Shown here: positions 17,984 through 25,333 of the stretch, piece by piece
Layout of the letters: every line of letters begins with the position of its first letter
Numbering within the stretch: position 1 is the stretch's first letter
Virus record (IMG/VR): IMGVR_UViG_3300030098_004752
Span: 1-25,333 of that record
Reading direction: 5' to 3' (one strand)
DNA from: a virus
DNA: 25,333 nucleotides
Program-made: the position numbers and the translations under genes
Notes under the pieces: generated by a model
What the model saw: the letters and a program-made list of their open reading frames with translations, nothing else
What the model was told of the DNA's origin: nothing
Databases searched by the model: none

Positions 17984-18148
17984 TTAATTATTATAAGGAA
18001 ATAATCTGTTTAAAGTGTTTTTTCTTTTATCACAACCACAATCTTTTCCAGTTATTTTATTTATTTTATTTACAACTTTCTTTATTCCAGTTGCTTTTGT
18101 AAGTTTTTCTATTGAGTCACCTAATCCTTTTGATTTTTTATTTTCCAT
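17984..18148 (-). CDS. Very small conserved-looking protein with CGC motif (54 aa)
   Basis: A small basic protein lying nine bases before the connector gene. I chose the ATG at 18148 (MENKKSKGLGDSIEKL...) over a longer 62-residue reading. The longer form needs a TTG start at 18172 that falls inside the RNA hairpin, and it adds only eight residues. The body is GLGDSIEKLTKATGIKK, a Lys-rich amphipathic helix, then DCGCDKRKNTLNRLFPY. From memory, similar tiny proteins with the GLGD...CGC.RK..LN.LFPY pattern recur near structural genes of aquatic Bacteroidota phages. The closely spaced cysteines could bind metal or form a redox pair, but two Cys alone do not make a zinc finger. Function is unknown. 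Confidence 0.75.
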   Translation of the reverse strand: MENKKSKGLGDSIEKLTKATGIKKVVNKINKITGKDCGCDKRKNTLNRLFPYNN

Positions 18149-18160
18149 ATAATATGATTT

Positions 18161-18199
18161 TGTAGTTTGCAATCGCCCCGTAGAGCGACTGCATCTACA
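18161..18199 (-). promoter_or_regulatory. Structured RNA hairpin between 272-aa and small CGC-protein genes
   Basis: The minus-strand RNA can form an 8-pair stem (gcagtcgc, 18192-18185, with gcgattgc, 18176-18169) around an eight-base loop. Beyond a small internal loop there is a second 5-pair stem (tgtag / ctaca at 18199-18195 and 18165-18161). One pair is G-U in minus-strand RNA but A-C in plus-strand RNA, so the fold suits transcription in the gene direction. It begins seven bases after the 272-aa stop and ends 13 bases before the ATG at 18148. No U-tract follows, so a classical terminator is unlikely. A processing site, 3'-end stabiliser or translation control element are all possible. 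Confidence 0.6.
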
Positions 18200-18205
18200 G
18201 TTAGA

Positions 18206-19024
18206 TTAATTTAATCTTTTTTCAATATTTTGATAAATTTCCATTCCTTCATCAGTTTTAAACCAAGCGGCTAAAGCTGAATATGGATGTTCATCAAAAG
18301 GAACATTCATTAGTTTTCTATCATTAGAACCCCATGAAAAAGTTCTTTGATCAGAAGATAATTTTAATATCCCCATTTCCGTTGCTCTAATACCAAAGTT
18401 TCTAAGAACAACATTTTCATCATTAACCAATTCTAAGAATAATTCAGGATTTTTCTTAGCGTATAATAGTAAATCTCTTTTAAGTTCTTTAGAACTCATC
18501 TCTGATACTTTAGAACCAACCTCAACACGCATAACAGCTTCAGCTATATCAATATCTAGATTTTTAGCTGCATTTAAAGCTTCTATTTCTAATTCTATTG
18601 TGTTTATTTCGCTAGCTGCTTTTACTTCTGGTTTTAACTCAGAATAAACAATATCACGTTTAGGATGATACAATGAAAGTAATTTTTGCAATATAGTTTC
18701 TTCTCTAGGAACAAACAGTATTCCATTTCTAAAAATAATGTGTGACAATCTTTGGTCACCTTTCATTTCATCTACAAAACAAGTTTGTTGATTTTTACAA
18801 TATTTTAATTCTCTCTCATATCCTTTTTCTTCATCAAACCAATATATATTAGCTGATTCTATCATTTTAGATAATGGTCTATGTTGACCTGTTAAAGTAT
18901 ACATTCTATCTTTTACTTCCCAAGTTGGTTTTTTTGGTTCAACTTTTTTAGGTTTTGGTGTTTCAACAACTGGTGTTTCAACAACAGGTACCTCTACTTT
19001 TTTTGTTTTTTGTTTTTTTGCCAT
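18206..19024 (-). CDS. Unassigned conserved-looking late protein (272 aa)
   Basis: I do not recognise a characterised family. The product begins with a Lys/Pro/Val/Glu low-complexity segment (about residues 1-33) with a duplicated VPVVETP unit, likely a flexible or DNA-interacting arm. A compact middle follows (about 36-120; MYTLTGQHRPLSKMI, CFVDEMKGDQRLSHIIFRNG). The C-terminal half is mostly helical (about 125-215), with a final segment containing RTFSWGSNDRKLMNV. No membrane segment or signal peptide is seen. It is the first gene after the capsid terminator and lies before the connector genes, so a head-completion, head-decoration or DNA-associated virion role is plausible but not shown. 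The start is ATG with an A/T-only leader. Confidence 0.8.
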   Translation of the reverse strand: MAKKQKTKKVEVPVVETPVVETPKPKKVEPKKPTWEVKDRMYTLTGQHRPLSKMIESANIYWFDEEKGYERELKYCKNQQTCFVDEMKGDQRLSHIIFRNGILFVPREETILQKLLSLYHPKRDIVYSELKPEVKAASEINTIELEIEALNAAKNLDIDIAEAVMRVEVGSKVSEMSSKELKRDLLLYAKKNPELFLELVNDENVVLRNFGIRATEMGILKLSSDQRTFSWGSNDRKLMNVPFDEHPYSALAAWFKTDEGMEIYQNIEKRLN

Positions 19025-19042
19025 AATATAATATATAATAAA

Positions 19043-19083
19043 ATTAATAAAAATAAAAGGCCGAGGCCGAAGCCCCGGTCTTT
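19043..19083 (-). terminator. Strong intrinsic terminator after the capsid gene
   Basis: Read on the minus strand, 19083 to 19056 folds into a 12-pair hairpin (aaagaccggggc / gcctcggccttt) closed by the very stable UUCG tetraloop with a C-G closing pair. It has one G-U wobble and one A-C mismatch. A T-rich tract (19043-19059: TTTTATTTTTATT) follows. It lies in the 73-base gap between the capsid stop (19098) and the next start (19024). The GC-rich stem stands out in otherwise nearly pure A/T intergenic DNA. The U-tract is on the minus-strand side, matching the direction of the genes. It probably limits read-through from capsid into the connector and tail genes. Confidence 0.88.
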
Positions 19084-19097
19084 AATATAATAAGTGC

Positions 19098-20561
19098 TTA
19101 GTTCATTAACATGAAGTTGTTAGCACCTTGAGTAATTAAACATCTTTCAGATAAATAATTAACTCGCATTGCATCTAATTCAGATGTAGCAGCGCCAACA
19201 GAACCAGTAATCCAAGTTTTCATTTTTCGATTATCAGTTTGTGAAGCTCTATATCTAACATGTAAGAAAGGACGTTTAAGATTCTTTCCTAATTGTTGGT
19301 CATAAACTGAAGATACACCAGCAGGAACTATAATCCCTCTAATTGCATCAGCAGTAGCTCTAGAGTTAATTGCTCCCCTAGTACCAGCATCATTTAAATA
19401 TTTCCAATCAGATTTATAGAAATCATAAGAACCTCTTCTAAATCCAGAGAATCCTAAATTTAACGCCATGTCTTCAGAGTTATCGAATACACCGTAAGAT
19501 GTACCACCAGCTCCATAAGAATTCATTGAAGCTAACATGTCATCAATAGCAAGAGACGTAGTTCTATTTACAAACATCATGTTTTCTTCAATAGCTCCTT
19601 GAGCATCAAACTCAGCTAATATAGCGTCAAATTCAGCTAAATCAGTTGCAGCGTTTACACCAGTTACACCAGAAGTTGAATTACCTCTTTGTTTAACAGC
19701 GTCAAACAAACCTTGAGTACCAAAGTTGCTACCAGTTGTAGCTTGCGGAGATATAAGGAAATTAACCCCTGTATCAAGTGTAGAATTATCTGCACCCATG
19801 ACACCTTCTAAACATTGCATTTCTAAGTTATCAGCAAATCTCATTCTAGTTTCACCTTCAGCTTTTAAATACCATAAGTATCCAGAAGCACCATCTTCAC
19901 CACTAATTTCAACCCATCCAATTGCAGAAGCGTCAGAACCAGAAACATGATACATATCTCTAATAATAACTGGTTTATTAGTAAATGATTGGTGAGAAGG
20001 CTCGTTAGCTGAAGTGTAAGGAGCGTCAGATCCTTTAGCCCATTCAGAACCTATTTTAAGTACAGTAACACTTCCATTACTCATACTAATTGGAGATTGA
20101 TCTGCGTGAGCAGCAGTATAAGGAAGAATTGTAATTGCATCAGAAGCATCATCAGCAGTAACTCTACCAACATAAGTTACTGTAGCAGAAGCAACAATAC
20201 AAACGTCACCAAGACGTAAACCATGTTCGTTTTCATTGTATGTTGCGTTTGTTCCAGCGTGACCTGTTAATGTACACACCGATGTACTTGCTACTATTGT
20301 ACCTGTATATGCTAAGTGTAATCTACCTTGTTCAGACCATACAACTTGATCAGATGTCATAGCCTCTTCAGCCCCAACTTTTGAAAGAAATCCTGAAACT
20401 GTTCTGTTTCCAAACACCTCAGCCTCTTTTTCCATTAGGTCTGGTAAATATTGTTGCGCCCAGCCGTTTCCAGCAGCTGTAAAGTCTATAAAGTTAGACG
20501 CCAGCGCGTTTTGAGTAGGACTTATAACCGTATTTAACGAATCGCCTGCAGTAATTGCCAT
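19098..20561 (-). CDS. Major capsid protein (HK97-fold type, inferred)
   Basis: The 487-residue product fits the size of major capsid proteins in crAss-like phages and follows portal and scaffold. The N-terminal arm runs to about residue 70. A beta-rich insertion (about 80-170, Thr/Ser/Ala/Val-rich, with GDVCIVASATVTYVGRV) probably projects from the shell. The rest is mixed alpha/beta and ends in SERCLITQGANNFMLMN, a C-terminal strand resembling those I recall from related capsid proteins. No delta-domain or protease cleavage site is evident. A strong intrinsic terminator starts 15 bases after the stop, suggesting that capsid transcripts end here at high frequency. Identity is from order, size and remembered motifs; the HK97 fold would need a structure prediction. 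Confidence 0.85.
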   Translation of the reverse strand: MAITAGDSLNTVISPTQNALASNFIDFTAAGNGWAQQYLPDLMEKEAEVFGNRTVSGFLSKVGAEEAMTSDQVVWSEQGRLHLAYTGTIVASTSVCTLTGHAGTNATYNENEHGLRLGDVCIVASATVTYVGRVTADDASDAITILPYTAAHADQSPISMSNGSVTVLKIGSEWAKGSDAPYTSANEPSHQSFTNKPVIIRDMYHVSGSDASAIGWVEISGEDGASGYLWYLKAEGETRMRFADNLEMQCLEGVMGADNSTLDTGVNFLISPQATTGSNFGTQGLFDAVKQRGNSTSGVTGVNAATDLAEFDAILAEFDAQGAIEENMMFVNRTTSLAIDDMLASMNSYGAGGTSYGVFDNSEDMALNLGFSGFRRGSYDFYKSDWKYLNDAGTRGAINSRATADAIRGIIVPAGVSSVYDQQLGKNLKRPFLHVRYRASQTDNRKMKTWITGSVGAATSELDAMRVNYLSERCLITQGANNFMLMN

Positions 20562-20581
20562 TTTGTAATAATTTTAAATTG

Positions 20582-21769
20582 TTATTTGTTTTTATTTATT
20601 TTAAACTTAAAATCAGAAGAATTATCACCTAACACTTTAAACTTCATGCCACCCGCTTCAATTTTTCCATGACTTTGTCTTGGATCCATGTTCACATTTT
20701 TGGCTTTAGCAACACTATCTTTCATAGCATCAGCTTTTCCTTGTTCGTAAAAGTGTTTCGCGACAGCGTCTGCATTCATTGCTGTATATAGAGATTTATG
20801 ATAACCCTTAGCATCTGATAATGTAGAATTTTTATCCAAAAACTTTTTGGTAAAATTATTTATATCACTCTGGGTGTTTTTAACCTCTTCAGCATTGTTT
20901 ACATTAAATCTATATTTTTTGTCACCGACATTATATTCAAAACCTTTGAACTTATCGTTAAAAACTTCATTAGTTTTTTGTGTAAAAATATCAGAGTTCT
21001 TTTTAACTGTTTTTTGAGTTGCTTCTGACTCCTTGTTATATCTATTAAAGAAATCTACAGCTTTCTGTTGCTCTTTAGTGAGCTTAGATCCAGCTTTAAT
21101 CTCTTCATAGTATTTGGACTTTTGCCTGTCCAAGTGGCTTTTAGCGTTGGCAACTTGCTCTTTTAACGCTAATTTTTTTCTTCGTATATCTCTTTCGTCA
21201 TCAGATTCTTCATCGTAAGAGAATTGGTCTTCCATAAGGAAGTTAATTTCTTCTGCATTTAAATGAGGTTTTGTTTGCTTATAATATTCTTGTAATAAAC
21301 TTTGATCGTCTAATTTTGAATAATCTTGATTAAGCTTTACATAGTCACTTAAATCACCACCAGTTTCTTCCATAAAATCCATTAGTTTTTGGATATTCTC
21401 TGGTAACGGTTTACCGGTTTCTAAGTTTTCTTTAATAGCTTCTTCTGCGACATCAGCTATTTCTTCAACTTCTTCTTTAACTTCTTCTTCAGTAATTTCT
21501 TCTAATACTGGAGTTTCTTGTGTTTCTGTTTCCGGTTGTACTTCTTCTTGTTCTTGTGTGGGCTCGGCATTTTCAGACTCTGCAACCACTCCGCTGTCGT
21601 CAGCGTTATCTTTTTGAGTTTCATTTTTTTCTTCTTTTGGTGTTGGTGGTTTACTTAAATCTACTTTTATAACACTATCGTCATCAGCAGATTCAAATTT
21701 ACTTTCATCAACTTGTTCAGTTGTTTCTTGGGTAGTTTTTTCAACTACTTGCTCATCTTTTTCTTCCAT
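20582..21769 (-). CDS. Probable capsid scaffolding protein, acidic and coiled-coil
   Basis: A 395-residue, highly charged protein between portal and major capsid genes, where scaffolding proteins usually lie. The first ~130 residues are a low-complexity Glu/Asp/Thr/Gln region with runs such as EEITEEEVKEEVEE. The middle (about 140-330) is predicted helical and Lys/Glu-rich. The C-terminus is short, basic and aromatic, ending FKFKINKNK, which could contact the capsid protein as basic scaffold tails do in other phages. There is no Ser-His-Asp or other protease pattern, so a fused maturation protease is not supported. I recall similar proteins (QDYSKLDDQSLLQEYYKQTK, FNDKFKGFEYNVGDKKYRFN) in uncultured marine phages. 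The role is inferred from position and composition. The ATG start follows a 27-base A/T-only leader nearly identical to that of the gene at 18206-19024. Confidence 0.7.
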   Translation of the reverse strand: MEEKDEQVVEKTTQETTEQVDESKFESADDDSVIKVDLSKPPTPKEEKNETQKDNADDSGVVAESENAEPTQEQEEVQPETETQETPVLEEITEEEVKEEVEEIADVAEEAIKENLETGKPLPENIQKLMDFMEETGGDLSDYVKLNQDYSKLDDQSLLQEYYKQTKPHLNAEEINFLMEDQFSYDEESDDERDIRRKKLALKEQVANAKSHLDRQKSKYYEEIKAGSKLTKEQQKAVDFFNRYNKESEATQKTVKKNSDIFTQKTNEVFNDKFKGFEYNVGDKKYRFNVNNAEEVKNTQSDINNFTKKFLDKNSTLSDAKGYHKSLYTAMNADAVAKHFYEQGKADAMKDSVAKAKNVNMDPRQSHGKIEAGGMKFKVLGDNSSDFKFKINKNK

Positions 21770-21796
21770 AATATAATATAATAATAATTAATAAAT

Positions 21797-24220
21797 TTAC
21801 TTTGGTTCAAATGCGTTTAAATTAAAGTCTCCACTTAGTATATCATTACCTGCAGACTCAAAGTTTTTAGGCATTCCACCGCTGTTTCTTTGATCAATTA
21901 ACTCTGATTGTTGAGTTGCTTGAATTTTTGTTCTTTGATCTTTACGATCTTCTTTCATTTTTTCTCTTTCCTTCATATTGTCAACTTCTAATCCCTTTAA
22001 CTTCATATTCATTTGGAACTCTAGTTGCATTAATTCTTTTTTATGCAAAACCTCTTGTCTTTGTTCTTCTATACGTAATTGAGATTTTGTTTGCTCTAAT
22101 TGCATTTCAACTTGTGATAATGCTTGGTTTTTTTGTATTTCAGCTTGTGCAGCTGCCTGCGCTGATTGTTGATTAGCTTGAGATTGTTGTTCTATATTTT
22201 GTTTTTGAATCTCTTCATCTCTTTCTTGTTTCTTTTTTCTACGTAGTTTTAATAATTGGTTTGCTAATTTTAAATTTTTAACATTTCTAATATCAATTGC
22301 GTCTTCTAAATCTATACTTTGTTGTTGAAGCGCCATTTGAATATTATTTTCAAGTAATTGTTTTTCTTCTTCATCTGGTTGTAATTCTATAAATATACCA
22401 AAATCATATAAATGTAAATCTTTTATTTCATCTAACGTAGCGACATTGTGAGCGCCAATAGCTTGAATAAAAGCATTTGATGTTGGTGAATATTCTAATA
22501 TATCAGATATTCTAAGTGATAAACACTCTGCAATTTCAGCTGTTAAATATAATCCAGATTGTAATATATGTCTTGTAGCGGTATTAGAATTTGCTGCTGC
22601 TAATTTTTGTATACCAACTAAAGCGTTTTTATCTGGCATACTGCCATCTCTAGCTTCATTAAGTCCAGTTACGTCTCTTATCATTTGTAAATAATAATTA
22701 TAATTACCTATAAGAGCTTGCATTTTATTACCACCAGAACCAGATGTTATTTCTTGAATAGGTACTTTACCTGGATTCATGTCACCATCTTGTGTAAGCG
22801 ATCTACCAATAACAGAACCTGTTTGGAAGAACATGTTTAAAGCTTCTTGTGGATTGTAATTAGTACCATTACCTAAATCAACTTCAGCTAAACCATCTGC
22901 ATCTAAATAAACACCATCTGGAACCATTCTTGATAATACTTGCTGTAACTTTAAATGTGTTAACTGTATCATATCAGCAAAACCAGTAATACGTTTTACT
23001 AAAGAATCTATTTTACCATTATACATTCTTGGCGCTACAATAGCATAATTCATTTTAACTTTTGTAAAATCACTTTTAGGACGCATCATGTTTTCTGCCA
23101 TTTCCCATTTAAGTAATTTACCAGTACCTAAAACCATAGCACCATCATACAAACATTCTATTGATCTTAATAATCTAGAATAACCACCCTCCATATTTTC
23201 TGGTGGATTAAAAGAATCGTCTTTAGGTATAATTTTATCTGCACCAGTTCCAGTTTCTTTTACTTTATATACTTCATTCATATATGTTTTATAATTAAAA
23301 TATAAAACTTGAATAGTATTATTATCTTCTTTATCTACAGAATATCTAGTATTATAATTATTTCTATTTGTAGATTTGTTTTTCATTATATCCTCAAGAT
23401 CAGTTTCTGTTAAATGAGGAAATTGTTTTGCTAATTCATTTACCGGTATAGATTTTACTTCACCAACATAGTATATATCTTCAAAATAAGGAGAATCCGT
23501 GTAAGAATAAACTAAATTTGCTGGATCTACATAATCAATAGTTACACCTTCAGATGTGTTAAAAGAAGTTTTAACTGCACCAATACCTAAAACAGTTAAA
23601 TCATAATAAAATCTTTTTTTTATTAATTCATAATTATTACCATCAAACAAAGTGTTTAAGGCTTGTTCCTCTGCAATTTCAACTGATTGTTTATAATTTA
23701 ATTGCATATGAAGATTTAATTCTTCTTTATTTTTTGGCAAATCCTTTTGGTCTATATCACTACTACTAGCATCTATACCATATACAGCGGCTTGATCCAT
23801 AAAACCTTGACCTTCCATATCCAACATTATATTTTCCATATAATCCGTTCTTTCTTTAACACCGTAAGGATCTTGGGAATAAGCGTTTATATTATATGTT
23901 CTTTCAGCAATACCATTAACTACAATATCTACAAATTTAGATATAATTGGAACTGGTTTCCAATCTAAATTTAAATAGGACAAATCACCATTTATAGATA
24001 ATTCATCCTTATATTTTTGTATAGATTGCTCGCCTCTAGCGTACAATCTTAATTTATGAAAGTTATTATAATTAGATCTATATCTATTAATACTTCGATC
24101 ATTATTAAACCATTCTGTTTCAATCGCTTTCGCTACTTTCAAACCATAATCATAGCTTAACTTCTCAGCGTCGCTTACAGTTTGACTCGGAAAATAACTT
24201 TTAATGCCAGACTCTGCCAT
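21797..24220 (-). CDS. Portal protein (crAss-like type)
   Basis: The portal forms the dodecameric ring at one head vertex, the conduit for DNA entry and exit and the docking site for terminase and connector. At 807 residues it matches the large portals of crAss-like phages. Diagnostic stretches near residues 50-105 are KLRLYARGEQSIQKYKDEL, YLNLDWKPVPI and KFVDIVVNGIAERTYN. The body is mixed alpha/beta. From about residue 660 the chain is a long Gln/Glu/Lys-rich helix or coiled coil, consistent with a barrel or crown region, followed by a short flexible tail. It sits directly after the terminase gene and before the scaffold gene, the expected order. The start is ATG with an A/T-only leader and no Shine-Dalgarno sequence. 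Confidence 0.9.
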   Translation of the reverse strand: MAESGIKSYFPSQTVSDAEKLSYDYGLKVAKAIETEWFNNDRSINRYRSNYNNFHKLRLYARGEQSIQKYKDELSINGDLSYLNLDWKPVPIISKFVDIVVNGIAERTYNINAYSQDPYGVKERTDYMENIMLDMEGQGFMDQAAVYGIDASSSDIDQKDLPKNKEELNLHMQLNYKQSVEIAEEQALNTLFDGNNYELIKKRFYYDLTVLGIGAVKTSFNTSEGVTIDYVDPANLVYSYTDSPYFEDIYYVGEVKSIPVNELAKQFPHLTETDLEDIMKNKSTNRNNYNTRYSVDKEDNNTIQVLYFNYKTYMNEVYKVKETGTGADKIIPKDDSFNPPENMEGGYSRLLRSIECLYDGAMVLGTGKLLKWEMAENMMRPKSDFTKVKMNYAIVAPRMYNGKIDSLVKRITGFADMIQLTHLKLQQVLSRMVPDGVYLDADGLAEVDLGNGTNYNPQEALNMFFQTGSVIGRSLTQDGDMNPGKVPIQEITSGSGGNKMQALIGNYNYYLQMIRDVTGLNEARDGSMPDKNALVGIQKLAAANSNTATRHILQSGLYLTAEIAECLSLRISDILEYSPTSNAFIQAIGAHNVATLDEIKDLHLYDFGIFIELQPDEEEKQLLENNIQMALQQQSIDLEDAIDIRNVKNLKLANQLLKLRRKKKQERDEEIQKQNIEQQSQANQQSAQAAAQAEIQKNQALSQVEMQLEQTKSQLRIEEQRQEVLHKKELMQLEFQMNMKLKGLEVDNMKEREKMKEDRKDQRTKIQATQQSELIDQRNSGGMPKNFESAGNDILSGDFNLNAFEPK

Positions 24221-24225
24221 ATTTA

Positions 24226-25333
24226 TTATTTGATTATTTGTGAATTAAATCCAGTATTACTATACTTGGAAATGTTTATATTTAATTTAGGTTTTTCAAC
24301 CTTAGCGTTCGGTGCATATAAATGTCTGTTGTTTGCCATAATAGCTAAACCAGAACTAATTGTTGCATCGTACTTTGTTCGTTTTGTGATATCAAATCTA
24401 CTCCAATCATTCAATAAATCATTAAAGTATAAATCACCAAATGTTCCATCTTGCTTCATACCAACATGATCTTGAATATACATTTCAATTGCTGCTGCAT
24501 GAGCTTGTTTTATATCTTCTGAGGAATTAGGTATTCCTCCAACTTCTTTTTCTGCTACAGATAATTTATTCCAAACTTTATCAGGTCTATTCATAGAAAA
24601 ACCTCTATAACCTCTTCTTCTCAGATAATACAAAAGACGAGGTTTATTATTCTCCGCAAGTATTGGCATTCCATAAAACACTAACGCCATTAAAACATCT
24701 TCAAAGAATATCTCTGCCGTAGGTGGTCTTGATAAATATTCTAAAAAGAAACTATTCGCGGGAGCGTCCTCCATACTAAACCTGGTTAAGCCGTGTAATG
24801 CTCCTTTAGAACCTACTCCATCTACGGTTCCTGATATATCATAAGAGTCACAACCAAATGCTCCCATGTGTTCATTACCAGGATATTTAATACCATTTTT
24901 AAGTACCACTCTATTCTGTAATTGCTGAGGTGGAACCCAGCTAACTTTAAATCTACCCTTTGGATCTGGATAGAATATTACTTGAGAATCTTTTATACCA
25001 TTCACCCATTGAAAATTACCAGTTGTAATTCCTAAGGTTCTAGACATTTCTTCGTTGTAATCTATTTGCTCGTATATTTTTATAAGATTAAAAATACTAT
25101 TTTTAGTCTCATCTCTAAAAGCATGTTCTGTAGTTCTAGGAAATTGACGGTAAAATTCATTCAAAGCATCTTGGTCATCTTTCAATCCATCTGCTTCGTT
25201 CTGCCAATTGTCTATTACACCTATATCTATTAATTCACCATCTGGGGCGAACACATCGACGTCAGGAGTAGTGAATACTGGAATTCCATGCTCGTCAATA
25301 AATCCTTCGTAGTTCCATTCCATTGGGATAAAC
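24226..25333 (-). CDS. terL: Terminase large subunit, C-terminal part (gene runs off the right edge)
   Basis: This is the nuclease half of the DNA-packaging motor, which cuts concatemeric DNA and, with its missing ATPase half, pumps it through the portal. The frame is open to the window edge (codons for F-I-P precede the first visible Met at 25323), so the true start and the Walker motifs lie outside. The visible part has the RNase H-like nuclease pattern: an acidic strand GCDSYDISG near 24832-24862, an acidic helix FFEDVLMALVFYG near 24690-24710, and a late Asp in KYDATISSGLA near 24350-24375. FYRQFPRTTEHAFRDE, upstream of these, and RGFSMNRPDK are stretches I remember from crAss-like terminases. 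The TAA stop is five bases before the portal start, so the two are co-transcribed. Family is confident; order-level placement is from memory. Confidence 0.9.
   Translation of the reverse strand, partial: FIPMEWNYEGFIDEHGIPVFTTPDVDVFAPDGELIDIGVIDNWQNEADGLKDDQDALNEFYRQFPRTTEHAFRDETKNSIFNLIKIYEQIDYNEEMSRTLGITTGNFQWVNGIKDSQVIFYPDPKGRFKVSWVPPQQLQNRVVLKNGIKYPGNEHMGAFGCDSYDISGTVDGVGSKGALHGLTRFSMEDAPANSFFLEYLSRPPTAEIFFEDVLMALVFYGMPILAENNKPRLLYYLRRRGYRGFSMNRPDKVWNKLSVAEKEVGGIPNSSEDIKQAHAAAIEMYIQDHVGMKQDGTFGDLYFNDLLNDWSRFDITKRTKYDATISSGLAIMANNRHLYAPNAKVEKPKLNINISKYSNTGFNSQIIK

Noticed and set aside
18149-18172. N-terminal extension of the small CGC protein from a TTG start
   Set aside because: It adds eight residues, starts inside the predicted RNA hairpin and has an ATG immediately downstream that fits the gene spacing better.
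20582-21769. Scaffold gene carrying a fused prohead protease
   Set aside because: No catalytic Ser/His motif or beta-rich protease region is visible; the protein is acidic, helical and low in complexity.
1-25333. tRNA genes, integrase, attachment sites or insertion sequences
   Set aside because: No intergenic gap is long enough for a tRNA (longest 73 bases, occupied by a terminator), and no integrase or transposase is seen among the genes.

Overview
The window looks like the late structural module of a tailed, short-tailed (podovirus-type) phage related to the crAss-like phages (order Crassvirales), probably infecting a marine or aquatic Bacteroidota host. No database search was run; this rests on remembered family motifs and gene order. 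The main clues are the terminase nuclease domain (GCDSYDISG ... KYDATISSGLA), a portal with the RLYARGEQS and VPIISKFVDIVVNG motifs, and the N-terminus of the giant gene (FTGGKMNKDLDERL), all of which I recognise from crAss-like and related marine phages. Three features fit a Bacteroidota host: the DNA is AT-rich, gene starts lack Shine-Dalgarno sequences and have A/T-only leaders, and the virion protein carries 'GCTDPxAxNY...DDGSC' repeats typical of proteins secreted by marine flavobacteria.

Every credible gene is on the minus strand, so transcription runs from high to low coordinates. In that order the window holds: terminase large subunit (5' end beyond the window), portal, acidic scaffold-like protein, major capsid protein, a strong intrinsic terminator, an unassigned 272-residue protein, a folded RNA hairpin, a very small CGC-motif protein, two head-tail connector or ring-type proteins, a 3277-residue nozzle/muzzle ('stabilisation protein') gene of 9.8 kb, a 126-residue structural protein, a 674-residue beta-rich structural protein, and three genes that look like ejected internal (cargo) proteins. 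The last of these carries a GH108-like muralytic domain and runs off the left edge. Gaps between genes are 3 to 73 bases, and no stretch over 300 bases lacks a gene.

The genes fit one programme. Terminase and portal package DNA, scaffold and capsid protein build the head, connector proteins and the giant nozzle form the tail, and the cargo proteins are ejected to cross the envelope. The terminator just after the capsid gene probably separates abundant head-protein transcripts from the connector and tail genes.

The most unusual object is the giant tail gene. After a conserved core it carries about 945 extra residues: GCTDP-type cysteine/aspartate repeats in three places, an FN3-like domain, a jelly-roll-like (carbohydrate-binding-like) region, and a module resembling those in large secreted proteins of marine Bacteroidota. 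This looks like host-derived surface-adhesion architecture fused onto a tail protein.
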